DNA of 64,000 nt from Pseudophaeobacter arcticus DSM 23566. Its GTDB lineage: Bacteria; Pseudomonadota; Alphaproteobacteria; Rhodobacterales; Rhodobacteraceae. Each line of letters starts with the position of its first letter. The first letter of the stretch is position 1. Of this stretch, positions 51,901 to 61,018 are shown in pieces. A program made the position numbers and the translations under genes. The DNA is taken from NCBI RefSeq assembly GCF_000473205.1, contig NZ_KI421507.1, positions 3,395,057 through 3,459,056 on the forward strand, read 5' to 3'. The notes below the pieces were generated by a model. The model saw only the letters and a list, made by a program, of their open reading frames with translations, did no database searches and was not told where the DNA came from.

Positions 51901-52632
51901 ATGGGTGAATTTGAGACCCTGGATCGTCGTCCACTTTATGCGCGGGTAGCGGACAGTATCCTGAGCCTGATCGCCGAAGGCGGGTTGCGACCCGGGGATG
52001 AGCTGCCCTCTGAGGCCGAGCTTTGTGACCGCGCCGGTGTCAGCCGGGTTGTGGTCCGCGGCGCGCTTGCACATCTTGCGGGCGCTGGACACATCAAGAT
52101 TGCCAATGGCCGCAAGGCCCAGGTCACTGCCATCAACCCGGACATCCTTGCCAGCACCTTTCGTCAGGGCCTGGCGACCGACCAGTTTTCAGTTGGCAAA
52201 GTGATCGAACTCCGCCGGGGCATAGAAGGGGCTACAGCCGGTCTTGCTGCGCAAAACCGAACAGAGAAACAGGTGGAAACCCTGGCCACGCTTTGTGATC
52301 AGATGGCGCAGACCCAGGACACTCCTGAAGTCTTTGCCGATCTCGACTATCTGTTTCACCTCACCATTGCCGAGGCGACGGACAACCCACTTTATGTCTA
52401 TATCGTCACGCCGCTGCGCAGCGTCATCACACAATCAATCACCGCAGGCCATCTGGCGCAGCCCTCCGAGCTGGCACAACGCCGGATCTTGGCGGATCAC
52501 CGCGCCATTCTAAAAGCCATCGCGGAACGCAATCCTGAGGCCGCTACAAAGGCAATGCAGGCGCATTTTTCAGCCGCGAGCGAGGCGCTGCAGCAAAGCA
52601 AGGCTGCCCCAACCGCAGGGCCGACACCATGA
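51901..52632 (+). CDS. GntR family regulator, FadR/FCD subfamily
   Basis: 243 aa. Winged helix with D-E-L-P-S-E-A-E-L-C-D-R-A-G-V-S-R-V-V-V-R-G-A-L-A-H-L, then a helical FCD effector domain (E-L-R-R-G-I-E-G-A-T-A-G-L-A, D-L-D-Y-L-F-H-L-T-I-A-E-A-T-D-N-P, D-H-R-A-I-L-K-A-I). It precedes and overlaps the sugar-acid genes, so it probably senses a uronate or gluconate breakdown product. GAGGG 8 nt before the ATG. Confidence 0.9.
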   Translation: MGEFETLDRRPLYARVADSILSLIAEGGLRPGDELPSEAELCDRAGVSRVVVRGALAHLAGAGHIKIANGRKAQVTAINPDILASTFRQGLATDQFSVGKVIELRRGIEGATAGLAAQNRTEKQVETLATLCDQMAQTQDTPEVFADLDYLFHLTIAEATDNPLYVYIVTPLRSVITQSITAGHLAQPSELAQRRILADHRAILKAIAERNPEAATKAMQAHFSAASEALQQSKAAPTAGPTP

Positions 52633-52862
52633 CTGATGCTGCCCCCAAACCGATGGATCTTCGGCATTTTGGCGCCCCGGTTTTTGAACTCTCCCGGCTG
52701 GGAACAGACTGTCTCTGCCCCGGCATTGGTGGAGGTGACTTAAATGCAGCTATGGCAGTGCCCCGCACCGGAGCTTTGAGTCCGGTTGAAATGGTCGGCG
52801 CTGTCGCGTCCTTGCCGACAGGTGAGACTATTCTGCCCCCTATGCAAAAAGGTGATACATGA
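52629..52862 (+). pseudogene. Collapsed 2-keto-3-deoxygluconate kinase remnant (PfkB type)
   Basis: 77 codons overlapping the GntR and eda genes by 4 bp each. Residues ~9-48 (D-L-R-H-F-G-A-P-V-F-E-L-S-R-L then P-G-I-G-G-G-D-L-N-A-A-M-A-V-P-R-T-G-A) match the start of PfkB sugar kinases, including the G-G-D-x-L-N-A-A motif. The rest (L-S-P-V-E-M-V-G-A-V-A-S-L-P-T-G-E) resembles a kinase C-terminus. The ~230 central residues with the A-x-G-A-G-D catalytic loop are missing, so an in-frame internal deletion is likely. No kinase activity is expected. Confidence 0.6.
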
Positions 52863-53512
52863 TGAAACATAATTCAGAAGCCGCGCAGAAAAAGACCCGT
52901 GAGGTCTGCGAACTGGCGCCAATCATGCCCGTTCTGGTGGTGCGGGATGCCGCAAATGCCGCCGCCCTGGCCAAGGCCCTGATCACCGGCGGCCTACCCG
53001 CGCTGGAGGTCACCTTGCGCACCCCGGCGGCCCTGGATGTTATCGCGGAGATGTCCAAAGTCCCCGGCGGCGTTGTCGGCGCAGGGACCCTGATCACCCC
53101 GCAGGACGTGCGAGAGGCCAAAGCCGCCGGCGCTGTGTTTGGCGTTTCCCCCGGTGCCACGGATGCGCTGATAGAGGCCTGCCTTGCGGAGGATCTCCCC
53201 CTGTTGCCCGGCGCCGCTACCGCAAGCGAAGCCATGCGTCTGCTTGAGCGGGGTTTCACAACACAAAAGTTTTTCCCAGCCGAGGCCTCTGGTGGCGCCC
53301 CCGCGCTCAAGGCAATTGGCGCCCCCTTGCCGCAGATCCACTTTTGCCCAACAGGCGGCATCAGCCTGTCGAACGCCAAGGACTATCTCACTCTCTCCAA
53401 TGTTCTGTGTGCAGGTGGCAGCTGGGTGGCCCCGGATACGCTGGTCACGGCCCAGGCCTGGGATGAAATTGAGGCTTTGGCCCGCGAGGCAAAGCAGCTC
53501 CTGTCCGACTAA
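52859..53512 (+). CDS. eda: 2-keto-3-deoxy-6-phosphogluconate aldolase
   Basis: 217-aa Entner-Doudoroff aldolase splitting KDPG to pyruvate and glyceraldehyde 3-phosphate. I-M-P-V-L-V-V, the glutamate motif P-A-L-E-V-T-L-R-T, V-G-A-G-T-L-I-T, the Schiff-base lysine in Q-K-F-F-P-A-E and F-C-P-T-G-G-I are all intact. Its ATG overlaps the remnant kinase stop, and AAAGGTG lies 6 nt upstream, so translation survives the upstream deletion. Confidence 0.95.
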   Translation: MMKHNSEAAQKKTREVCELAPIMPVLVVRDAANAAALAKALITGGLPALEVTLRTPAALDVIAEMSKVPGGVVGAGTLITPQDVREAKAAGAVFGVSPGATDALIEACLAEDLPLLPGAATASEAMRLLERGFTTQKFFPAEASGGAPALKAIGAPLPQIHFCPTGGISLSNAKDYLTLSNVLCAGGSWVAPDTLVTAQAWDEIEALAREAKQLLSD

Positions 53513-53591
53513 GCGGGCGCAGGTCCGGCGCCTGCATGAAAGGGTATTCGCAAATGGAGCGGCGGCGGGCCCCCCGCCTGCCCCTTCACCA

Positions 53592-54068
53592 CTAATCGTG
53601 GTGAGTCGGGGCTTGTTTTGAGGGGGCCAGATAGGGGCGGGTTACATCGCGCAGGCTCACCTCCAGTGTCTCAACAGCCAAACGGATGCTGCCGTCCCCT
53701 GCCAAGGTCAGCCGTACATGGCCGGCGCCATCCTCGCCGGGCTCAAAATGCACCGAGAGCAGCGATAGAATTGTATCTTTGTCGCCGCGATCAATCCCCT
53801 GCGAGGCAACCCCCAGAACCCCGTCGATGACCAACAGGGACTGAACCCGCTCAAAAGGACGTCCGCGTTTTTCCGCACTGGAAATATCCTCCCAGCGAAA
53901 CCGGTTGAGCAGGAGCGCAAAGCGGTGCTCCCTGGCACGCCAACTCATCTCGCTGATGGGAAAGACCGCATCCTGTACAAGCGTCGAGACCACCTGCAGA
54001 TCCTCGGCGCTCAGCGCACCAAGGTTCAGCGGGGCCTCGCGCCCGTCGTGAAAGCGCGCGTCAGACAT
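53592..54068 (-). CDS. DUF2948 family protein
   Basis: 158 aa. L-N-L-G-A-L-S-A-E-D-L-Q-V-V-S-T-L-V-Q-D-A-V and R-F-R-W-E-D are the family's conserved N-terminal blocks; no catalytic residues are evident. It follows murA by 3 bp on the same strand, the arrangement normal for this bacterial group. Function unknown. Confidence 0.88.
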   Translation of the reverse strand: MSDARFHDGREAPLNLGALSAEDLQVVSTLVQDAVFPISEMSWRAREHRFALLLNRFRWEDISSAEKRGRPFERVQSLLVIDGVLGVASQGIDRGDKDTILSLLSVHFEPGEDGAGHVRLTLAGDGSIRLAVETLEVSLRDVTRPYLAPSKQAPTHHD

Positions 54069-54071
54069 CGG

Positions 54072-55340
54072 TCAGTTCCCCTTAATACGTTCGATCTGGG
54101 CGCCAACACCCGAGAATTTACGCACCACCTGCTCGTAGCCACGATCCAGGTGATAGACCCGATTGACAATGGTTTCTCCCTCTGCGGCGAGACCCGCCAG
54201 GATCAACGAGACCGAGGCCCGCAGATCGGTGGCCATGACCGGCGCGCCTTTCAGGTGGTCAACGCCCGTCACCGTGGCGAGCCCCCCCTGTACGTCGATC
54301 TTTGCCCCCATGCGGATCAGCTCAGGCGCGTGCATAAAGCGGTTCTCAAAGATTTTTTCCTCCAGCACACTGGTGCCATCGGCGGTGCACATCAGGGCCA
54401 TCATCTGGGCCTGCAGGTCGGTAGGGAAGCCTGGAAAGGGTTCGGTGGTGACGTTCACCGCTTTGACACGATCTCCCCGGCGCTTGACCTTCAGGCCCGC
54501 CTTGGTCTCGGAAACATCAACACCAGCCTCGTCCAGTTTCTCGACAAAGGCGCCAATCAGATCTAGGCGCCCCCCCAGCAGCTCGACCTCGCCACCACAA
54601 ATCACCGGTGCCAGCATATAGGTGCCCAGTTCAATCCGGTCAGTGACCACCGGATGCGTCGCCCCATGTAGGCGGTCCACCCCCTGAATGGTGATGTCCT
54701 GGCTGCCGGCCCCCTCGATCTGGGCGCCCATTTTCTTCAAGCACTCTGCCAGGTCAACAATCTCGGGCTCGCGCGCGGCGTTTTTGATCACCGTAGTGCC
54801 CTTGGCCAGGGTGGCCGCCATCATGATGTTTTCCGTGGCCCCAACAGAGGCAAAACCCAGCTCTATCACCGCCCCTTTCAAACCGCGTGGCGCCTTGGCG
54901 TGCAGATAGCCGTCTTTCAGTTCAATTTCGGCGCCCAGCGCTTCAAGGCCATGAATATGCAAATCCATCGGGCGAGCGCCAATAGCACAACCGCCCGGCA
55001 GGGAAACCACGGCCTGCCCAAGGCGGGCCAGCATCGGCCCCAACACCAGGTTGGAGGCCCGCATCTTGCGAACGATCTCGTAGTCGGCGACATGGTTGTC
55101 GATAGTATGGCTCGACAGCGCCTGAACCTGGCCCTCCTGCAGGCTGGAGACTTCCGCCCCCAGGGATTGCAGCAGCTCGGTCATTGTTGCGATATCGCTG
55201 AGCCGTGGCGCATTGGTCAGTGTCAGCGGTTCCTCGCTGAGCAGGGTCGCGGGCATCAGGGCGAGGCAAGCATTTTTTGCCCCGGCGATTGGGATCTGGC
55301 CGCTCAGGGGGCCGTTACCTTTTACCAAAATCGAATCCAT
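54072..55340 (-). CDS. murA: UDP-N-acetylglucosamine 1-carboxyvinyltransferase
   Basis: 422-aa first committed enzyme of peptidoglycan synthesis. It begins [14 protein letters not shown]; the fosfomycin-target cysteine is in [21 protein letters not shown] and [12 protein letters not shown] are later signatures. Follows the 51-aa basic protein by 6 bp; DUF2948 follows. Confidence 0.98.
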   Translation of the reverse strand: MDSILVKGNGPLSGQIPIAGAKNACLALMPATLLSEEPLTLTNAPRLSDIATMTELLQSLGAEVSSLQEGQVQALSSHTIDNHVADYEIVRKMRASNLVLGPMLARLGQAVVSLPGGCAIGARPMDLHIHGLEALGAEIELKDGYLHAKAPRGLKGAVIELGFASVGATENIMMAATLAKGTTVIKNAAREPEIVDLAECLKKMGAQIEGAGSQDITIQGVDRLHGATHPVVTDRIELGTYMLAPVICGGEVELLGGRLDLIGAFVEKLDEAGVDVSETKAGLKVKRRGDRVKAVNVTTEPFPGFPTDLQAQMMALMCTADGTSVLEEKIFENRFMHAPELIRMGAKIDVQGGLATVTGVDHLKGAPVMATDLRASVSLILAGLAAEGETIVNRVYHLDRGYEQVVRKFSGVGAQIERIKGN

Positions 55341-55346
55341 CTGCCT

Positions 55347-55502
55347 CTACCTTTCCGACTCTTCGGTCGTTGTGTTCTGTTTCACTGCGCGCGCCTTGGC
55401 CTGCGCCTTGCGGCGCGCCATATTGGCCTTCAACGAGGCTTTGAGCCGGTCCTCACGCCGAGAGGTGGCTTGGCTCGATTTCTGTGGTTTTTTCTCTGCC
55501 AT
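55347..55502 (-). CDS. 51-residue highly basic protein upstream of murA
   Basis: Too short for routine gene calling. It reads M-A-E-K-K-P-Q-K-S-S-Q-A-T-S-R-R-E-D-R-L then A-N-M-A-R-R-K-A-Q-A-K-A-R-A and ends at TAG 55347-55349. AAGG lies just before the ATG. It is 6 bp upstream of murA in the same direction, and small Lys/Arg-rich proteins at this position recur in the group. Probably helical; function unknown. Confidence 0.65.
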   Translation of the reverse strand: MAEKKPQKSSQATSRREDRLKASLKANMARRKAQAKARAVKQNTTTEESER

Positions 55503-55585
55503 AAACCTTCTGTAACTTAGTGAGAAAAAACCGTCCAGAAGCTCTTGCGCCCTTCAGCGTTTATCCCTAAAAGCCCCCTCACGGC

Positions 55586-55660
<75 letters not shown>

Positions 55661-56015
55661 GGTTAACCCCCTGAAATTGATATTTTTCTATGACATAGCA
55701 GAAAAATACCACCTCTCTGTTATGTGAAGATGGGACATCATGGGTCTAAGAATACCGCACCCGGCGCCGATCAAAAACAGGTATTCAAAACAGGTATTCC
55801 CTGTGAGTCGCCGCGCCAGCGGACCTCGCCAAGGCTATTACAAGGTCCGCTCAGCACGATCCCGGCAGGCGGCGCGCTCCCATCAGTGAGAATCGCCAAA
55901 CTGGTGCGAGCCCCTCTCCTCCCCCCCCATGGCAAACTGTTGCAGGTTACATCCTAGCGCTTGTCGCAGGGCCATTGGGGCGATATGTCGGCCATAACAG
56001 CCAGAGAGAACCGAT
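55661..56015. other. Gene-free region between tRNA-Thr and hisD
   Basis: Contains an AT-rich hairpin TATTTTTCT (55681-55689)/AGAAAAATA (55700-55708) that may end the tRNA transcript, and a 13-bp tandem duplication AAAACAGGTATTC at 55774-55799. Otherwise nothing recognisable; the hisD promoter must lie to the right. Confidence 0.5.
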
Positions 56016-57320
56016 ATGCCCGTTTTTCTAGACACTTCTGACGCAGATTTTGAAACCGCCTTTGTCAGGCTGCTCAATGCCAAACGCGAAGACAGCCCGG
56101 ATGTAGACGCCGCTGTCGCTGAGATCATTGCTGATGTACGCAGCCGCGGTGATGCTGCGGTGCTTGAGCTCACGGCGAAGTTTGATCGCCTGGAACTTAC
56201 AGCAGACCAGCTGGCCATTTCGGAATCCGAAGTGGATGCCGCCATCGCCAGCGTGTCACCGCAAGAACGTGCCGCGCTTGAACTGGCCGCAGATCGTATT
56301 CGCGCCTATCACGCGCGGCAAATGCCGACGGATGCGCAATGGAATGATGCTTCAGGAGCCACATTGGGCTGGCGCTGGTCGCCGGTTTCGGCGGCAGGGC
56401 TTTATGTTCCCGGCGGGCTTGCCTCCTATCCCTCCTCAGTGTTGATGAATGCGATTCCGGCACAGGTGGCTGGGGTCGCGCGCCTGGCCATCACTGTGCC
56501 AGCGCCAGATGGTGAACTAAACCCACTGGTCCTGTTGGCTGCGCGACTGTCCGGCGTCACCGAGATCTACCGAATTGGTGGCGCCCAGGCGATTGCCGCA
56601 CTGGCCTATGGCACCAAAACCATCGCGCCAGTGGACAAAATTACCGGCCCGGGCAATGCCTTTGTCGCCGCCGCCAAGAGACGCGTTTTTGGCAAGGTTG
56701 GCATCGACATGATTGCCGGCCCTTCCGAGATTCTGGTCATCGCCGATAAGAACAATACCCCTGACTGGATCGCGCTGGATTTGTTGAGCCAGGCAGAGCA
56801 CGATGAAAGCGCACAATCGCTGTTGATCACTGACGACGCTGATTTTGGTCGCGCTGTAGCCACCGCAGTTGAGGACCGTCTAAAAACGCTGGACCGCCGC
56901 AAGATAGCAGGTGCCAGCTGGCGTGACTTTGGTGCCGTGATCACGGTTCGTGATCTGGACGAGGCGGCCGCTCTCTCCAATCGTATTGCCCCCGAGCACC
57001 TGGAGCTTTGTGTTGCTGACCCGCAAGCGCTGAGCCTCAAAACCATCCATGCCGGGGCCATTTTCCTTGGCCAGTACACTCCAGAAGCCATTGGCGATTA
57101 TGTCGGCGGCCCCAACCACGTCTTGCCAACGGCCCGCTCGGCCCGTTTCTCTTCGGGACTTTCAGTGATGGATTTTGTCAAACGCACGACGCTCAGCCAG
57201 ATGACCCCGGCTGCTTTGCATGCCATTGGTCCTGCGGCCGAAGTTCTCGCAAAAAGTGAGCGGCTGGAGGCTCATGGCCTCTCAGTAACCGCCCGACTAG
57301 AAGCCTTGAATGCAAGATAA
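56016..57320 (+). CDS. hisD: Histidinol dehydrogenase
   Basis: 434-aa zinc enzyme for the last two steps of histidine synthesis. Y-V-P-G-G-L-A-S-Y-P-S-S-V-L-M-N, G-G-A-Q-A-I-A-A-L-A-Y-G-T, G-P-S-E-I-L-V-I-A-D, Q-A-E-H-D-E-S-A-Q and P-E-H-L-E-L are the family's motifs; the zinc and catalytic His/Glu residues are in these blocks. Confidence 0.98.
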   Translation: MPVFLDTSDADFETAFVRLLNAKREDSPDVDAAVAEIIADVRSRGDAAVLELTAKFDRLELTADQLAISESEVDAAIASVSPQERAALELAADRIRAYHARQMPTDAQWNDASGATLGWRWSPVSAAGLYVPGGLASYPSSVLMNAIPAQVAGVARLAITVPAPDGELNPLVLLAARLSGVTEIYRIGGAQAIAALAYGTKTIAPVDKITGPGNAFVAAAKRRVFGKVGIDMIAGPSEILVIADKNNTPDWIALDLLSQAEHDESAQSLLITDDADFGRAVATAVEDRLKTLDRRKIAGASWRDFGAVITVRDLDEAAALSNRIAPEHLELCVADPQALSLKTIHAGAIFLGQYTPEAIGDYVGGPNHVLPTARSARFSSGLSVMDFVKRTTLSQMTPAALHAIGPAAEVLAKSERLEAHGLSVTARLEALNAR

Positions 57321-57335
57321 GAGAAACAAAAGCAG

Positions 57336-57395
57336 GGGCGCTGCCCCTCTTGGCCTGGGGCCAATTCACCCCGGGATATTTGGAGCCAAATGAAA
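57336..57395 (+). repeat. Dispersed intergenic motif, copy 2
   Basis: Hairpin AGGGGC-GCT-GCCCCT-like at 57333-57349, then CCCCGGGATATTTGGAGCC (57369-57387) and AAATGAAA. It matches the glcE copy in the order hairpin, CCCC-GG, TATTT, GG, ATGAAA. Confidence 0.6.
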
Positions 57396-57513
57396 CCTAA
57401 CCACCTCTCGGTTATACGCGCGCGCAAACCGAGAGGCTTCACTTGGCGCGGTCATCGGCGTCCCCGCCTGTACCGCACCCCAAGCCTAAAGGCAGAGACT
57501 GCATTTTTTCCAG

Positions 57514-57548
57514 CTTCATTTGGCCTAAAATATCCTCGCCGAAGGCAA
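57514..57548 (-). repeat. Dispersed intergenic motif, copy 3
   Basis: Minus strand: small hairpin GCCTTCGGC then GAGGATATTTTAGGCC and AAATGAAG, matching copy 2 almost base for base over the core. Confidence 0.6.
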
Positions 57549-57695
57549 AATAACTTTTTTAACGCTATCTTTTCGCGGCATTTTTGATCGATTTCTTTTG
57601 TCCAGGCACCTATTCGGGTGACTGTGTATTTGCCCCGGGCCACGCCATGGATTAGAGAGAATGTTAAACCGCTTTTCCAGCAGAGACCAAAGCCC

Positions 57696-58175
57696 ATGAG
57701 CCGCATCAGCCAAATCGAGTTGGACGACAGCAATCTGCCACCGCCTACGGCGGAGATCGAGCAGGAGCGAAAAGTAGCGATTTTTGACCTAATCGAGGAA
57801 AACTCCTTCACGCTGCCTTCGCGCGCAGATCGCCCTGTTGTCGATGGGCCCTATCATCTGGGCCTTGCCATTCGTGAAAAACGCTTGGTGTTTGACCTGC
57901 AAACCGAGGCCGGACAAAAGGCAGCAGAATTCCATCTGTCGCTCTCGCCTTTCCGGCAGGTGGTGAAAGACTATTACCAGATCTGCGAAAGCTACTTCTC
58001 GGCTGTAAAAACCCTGCCTCCCAGTCAGATCGAAACCATCGATATGGCGCGACGGGGCATTCACAACGAAGGCAGCCGGGTTCTGCAGGAGCGCCTGGAA
58101 GGCAAGGCGGAAGTCGATACTGATACCGCCCGCCGTCTCTTTACGCTCATTTGTGTGCTGCATTTTGGGGGGTGA
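57696..58175 (+). CDS. UPF0262 family protein
   Basis: 160 aa. M-S-R-I-S-Q-I-E-L-D-D, E-Q-E-R-K-V-A-I-F-D-L-I-E-E-N-S-F and Y-H-L-G-L-A-I-R-E-K-R-L-V-F-D match the family well; function unknown. The start at 57696 is the family start; the longer frame begins at 57618. Followed after 3 bp by the LMW phosphatase gene, the usual pairing. Confidence 0.9.
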   Translation: MSRISQIELDDSNLPPPTAEIEQERKVAIFDLIEENSFTLPSRADRPVVDGPYHLGLAIREKRLVFDLQTEAGQKAAEFHLSLSPFRQVVKDYYQICESYFSAVKTLPPSQIETIDMARRGIHNEGSRVLQERLEGKAEVDTDTARRLFTLICVLHFGG

Positions 58176-58178
58176 TGG

Positions 58179-58637
58179 GTGAGCGAGTTGCCGCAGTCCG
58201 TATTGTTCTGCTGTGATCACAATGCGGTCCGCTCGCCTATGGCTGAGGGGATCATGAAAAAATTCTATGGCACCGGCACCTATGTGCAGTCCGTGGGCGT
58301 CAAGAATGATCTTGAGATTGACGGGTTTTGCGTTGCTGTCTGTCAAGAAATCGATGTGGAACTGTCACGTCATCGATCACGCTCTTTTGACGAGATGGAG
58401 CAATGGGGGGATGATCTTTCGTCCTTTGACCTGGTGATTGCCCTCTCGCCTGCCAGCCAGCGTCGCGCGCTGGAATTGACGCGGGTCTTTCACCTGGATG
58501 TTGAATACTGGCCGATTATGGATCCCACCGGGCTTGGCGAGACCCGTGAGGCCAAGCTGGACAGCTATCGGCAGACTCGTGACCAGATTATCCAGCAGCT
58601 GACGTCGCGCTGGGGAGAAGCTACGGAGATCATATGA
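58179..58637 (+). CDS. Low molecular weight phosphatase family protein
   Basis: 152 aa from a GTG start. P-loop C-D-H-N-A-V-R-S (C-x5-R-S) near residue 13 and the acid motif M-D-P-T-G near residue 114 give a working phosphatase or arsenate-reductase-like active site. The residues around the P-loop (F-C-C-D-H-N) differ from classical protein tyrosine phosphatases, so the substrate is uncertain. Coupled to both neighbours (3 bp gap; 4-bp overlap). Confidence 0.88.
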   Translation: MSELPQSVLFCCDHNAVRSPMAEGIMKKFYGTGTYVQSVGVKNDLEIDGFCVAVCQEIDVELSRHRSRSFDEMEQWGDDLSSFDLVIALSPASQRRALELTRVFHLDVEYWPIMDPTGLGETREAKLDSYRQTRDQIIQQLTSRWGEATEII

Positions 58638-59044
58638 CCCAGACCATTGCCCGCTATTTTTCTGCCTTTAATGCAGGTGATATCACCACCATGCTGGACT
58701 GTCTGTCCGAAACGGTCTCGCATCATGTAAACGAGGGTGAAATCCGCCAGGGCAAAGAACGTTTTGCCGAATTCTGCGCCCATATGAGCCGCTGCTACAA
58801 AGAAGAATTGACGGATATTGTACTGTTTGGCTCTGAAGATGGCGCCCGTGCGGCGGCCGAATTCACCGTCAATGGAACCTACCTTGAAAGTGACGAGGGG
58901 CTACCTGAAGCCAAAGGGCAGACCTACTGCCTGCCTGGTGGATCTTTCTTTGAACTGCAGGATGGGAAAATCACCCGCGTCACCACGTATTACAATCTCG
59001 CCGACTGGATGGCGCAGGTTTCTGGCACATCTGACCGGGCCTGA
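58634..59044 (+). CDS. NTF2-like / ketosteroid-isomerase-related protein
   Basis: 136 aa. A SnoaL/NTF2 cone fold by sequence: I-A-R-Y-F-S-A-F-N-A-G-D, V-S-H-H-V-N-E-G, F-C-A-H-M-S-R-C-Y and L-Q-D-G-K-I-T-R-V-T-T-Y-Y-N. Ligand and reaction unknown. Its ATG overlaps the phosphatase stop. Confidence 0.8.
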   Translation: MTQTIARYFSAFNAGDITTMLDCLSETVSHHVNEGEIRQGKERFAEFCAHMSRCYKEELTDIVLFGSEDGARAAAEFTVNGTYLESDEGLPEAKGQTYCLPGGSFFELQDGKITRVTTYYNLADWMAQVSGTSDRA

Positions 59045-59046
59045 TT

Positions 59047-59655
59047 GTGCCTGTGAGTGCTGTTCGTCTTGAAATTCTGACCGGGGCGGCGCTGGAGGCC
59101 GCTTTGCCAGAACTTGCCAGGCTTCGGATCGCGGTGTTTCGGGACTGGCCCTACCTGTATGATGGCGATCTGAGCTACGAAGAAGCCTACCTGCAAAGCT
59201 ACCGAAACAGCCAGGAGGCCATCGTTGTTGGCGCGTTTGATAGCGGCACTCTCGTCGGCGCGTCGACCGGCACCCCACTGGCGGATCATGCTGAGGATTT
59301 TGCCACAGCTTTTGCGGGCAGCGGATTTGATCTGAATGCTGTTTTTTACTGCGCCGAATCGGTGCTGCTCGCCCCTTACCGGGGGCAGGGTCTGGGGCAT
59401 GGTTTTTTTGACGCCCGCGAATCCCACGCCCGCGCCCGTGGCTATTCTGTTTCAGCCTTTTGCAGCGTTTTGCGCCCCAGCGATCACCCAATGAGATCGA
59501 AAAACTACGCGCCGCTGGATCCCTTCTGGCGCAGGCGTGGCTACGCGCCACTTGCAGGGGTTGTTGCGCGGTTTTCCTGGAAAGATCTCGACAGCGCCTG
59601 TGCAACAGATAAATCGCTGCAATTCTGGGCGCGAGATCTGACCGCAACGCCTTGA
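59047..59655 (+). CDS. GNAT family N-acetyltransferase
   Basis: 202 aa, GTG start 2 bp after the NTF2-like stop. The acetyl-CoA motif is V-L-L-A-P-Y-R-G-Q-G-L-G-H-G-F-F (Q/R-x-x-G-x-G/A) near residue 110, preceded by F-R-D-W-P-Y-L-Y-D-G-D. A conserved roseobacter GNAT type of unknown substrate. Confidence 0.85.
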   Translation: MPVSAVRLEILTGAALEAALPELARLRIAVFRDWPYLYDGDLSYEEAYLQSYRNSQEAIVVGAFDSGTLVGASTGTPLADHAEDFATAFAGSGFDLNAVFYCAESVLLAPYRGQGLGHGFFDARESHARARGYSVSAFCSVLRPSDHPMRSKNYAPLDPFWRRRGYAPLAGVVARFSWKDLDSACATDKSLQFWARDLTATP

Positions 59656-59739
59656 GGTGCAGATCCCCCAAAGGGAGTTGCCATTTCTTTCCTGGTCTGG
59701 CCAGTTGTAGCAAATCACCATGAGCAAGGACCTGACCCC

Positions 59740-60618
59740 ATGAAAATCGCCACCGCAGCCTACCCGCTTGATTGGCTCGACAGCTGGGCACAGTACGAGG
59801 ACAAGCTTGTGTCCTGGGTGGCAGATGCTGCTGGGCAGGGCGCTGATCTTTTGGTCTTTCCTGAATATGGCGCGATGGAGCTGTCGACCCTGGACGGCGC
59901 CGGTGTGGCTGCGGATTTGCAAGCCTCAATCACCTCTGTGTCCGACCGTATGGGCGAAGTGGCGGCGCTGCATCAAAAGCTCGCTGCTGACTATAACGTA
60001 TATATTCTAGGGGCTTCGGCTCCGGTGCAGGCTGGGTTTGATTTGCCGGTAAACCGGGCCGAATTTTACAGCCCCTGTGGTGCCCGGGACCATCAGGATA
60101 AGCAGATCATGACCATGTTTGAACGTGATCCCTGGCAAATCGGCGGCGGTGGACCGCTGAAACTGTTTGATACCGCCCTCGGCAAGATTGGAGTTTTGAT
60201 CTGCTATGACAGCGAATTTCCACTTCTCGGGCGGGCTTTGGCAGACGCAGATATTATCCTGGTGCCCTCCTGTACCGAGGCCCTGGCAGGCTATTGGCGG
60301 GTCCGGATTGGCGCCATGTCACGCGCGCTTGAAGGGCAATGTGTTACGGCGCAGGCCTCGGTTATTGGCACCGCGCCCTGGTCGACTTCGGTGGAGGTCA
60401 ATGTCGGCATGGGAGGCATCTTTGGGCCACCTGATACCGGCTTTCCTGCAACCGGGGTAATTGCCGAGGGAGCGCTAGGTCAGCCAGGCTGGACCCTGGC
60501 GGAGGTTGACCTGAAAACCATTGCAGATGTGCGTGCCGCAGGCGTGGTGCGCAATCGCAGCCATTGGCCGGAACAGGAGCAGAGGATAAAAACCTCTAGA
60601 ATCCTTCTGAAGCCGTGA
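59740..60618 (+). CDS. Carbon-nitrogen hydrolase (nitrilase superfamily)
   Basis: 292 aa. Catalytic triad glutamate in V-F-P-E-Y-G, lysine in D-K-Q-I-M-T-M-F and cysteine in L-I-C-Y-D-S-E-F. Likely an amidase or omega-amidase-like enzyme; substrate unknown. Starts 84 bp after the GNAT gene. Confidence 0.9.
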   Translation: MKIATAAYPLDWLDSWAQYEDKLVSWVADAAGQGADLLVFPEYGAMELSTLDGAGVAADLQASITSVSDRMGEVAALHQKLAADYNVYILGASAPVQAGFDLPVNRAEFYSPCGARDHQDKQIMTMFERDPWQIGGGGPLKLFDTALGKIGVLICYDSEFPLLGRALADADIILVPSCTEALAGYWRVRIGAMSRALEGQCVTAQASVIGTAPWSTSVEVNVGMGGIFGPPDTGFPATGVIAEGALGQPGWTLAEVDLKTIADVRAAGVVRNRSHWPEQEQRIKTSRILLKP

Positions 60619-60702
60619 TTGCGCCCTTGAAATATTGGGAAAATAGGCTCATTTAGTCCCAGTTCCCGCAGCTAGGCGGGCGAATGTGAATATGGAGACA
60701 AC

Positions 60703-60921
60703 ATGGCCAAGGAAGATACGCTCGAATTTCCCGGTGTCGTGAAGGAACTCCTGCCTAATGCGACGTTTCGGGTCGAGCTGGAAAACGGCCATGAGATCAT
60801 CGCACATACGGCAGGCAAGATGCGCAAGAACCGCATCCGTGTTCTGGCTGGCGACCGGGTACAGGTGGAAATGACCCCCTATGACCTGACAAAGGGTCGG
60901 ATCAATTATCGCTTTAAGTAA
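60703..60921 (+). CDS. infA: Translation initiation factor IF-1
   Basis: 72 aa, the exact IF-1 length. [36 protein letters not shown] and [12 protein letters not shown] are family constants. A strong terminator follows at 60945-60970. Confidence 0.99.
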   Translation: MAKEDTLEFPGVVKELLPNATFRVELENGHEIIAHTAGKMRKNRIRVLAGDRVQVEMTPYDLTKGRINYRFK

Positions 60922-60944
60922 GCTGTTGATCCGCCAATTGAACC

Positions 60945-60970
60945 AAAGCCCGGCCATTGTGCCGGGCTTT
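60945..60970 (+). terminator. Terminator of infA
   Basis: AAAGCCCGGC-CATTGT-GCCGGGCTTT is a perfect 10-bp stem with the T-run at its 3' side. Confidence 0.88.
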
Positions 60971-61018
60971 TGTGTGTGAAAGCGGCTTTTGGCCACTGCC
61001 TCCCGTCGTGGTGCACAG

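Larger units (their letters stand above)
57321..57695. other. Gene-free region with two copies of the dispersed motif
   Basis: No gene seen. Copy 2 of the dispersed unit (57336-57395, plus) and copy 3 (57514-57548, minus) lie here in opposite directions. The right side should hold the promoter of the UPF0262 gene. Confidence 0.5.
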
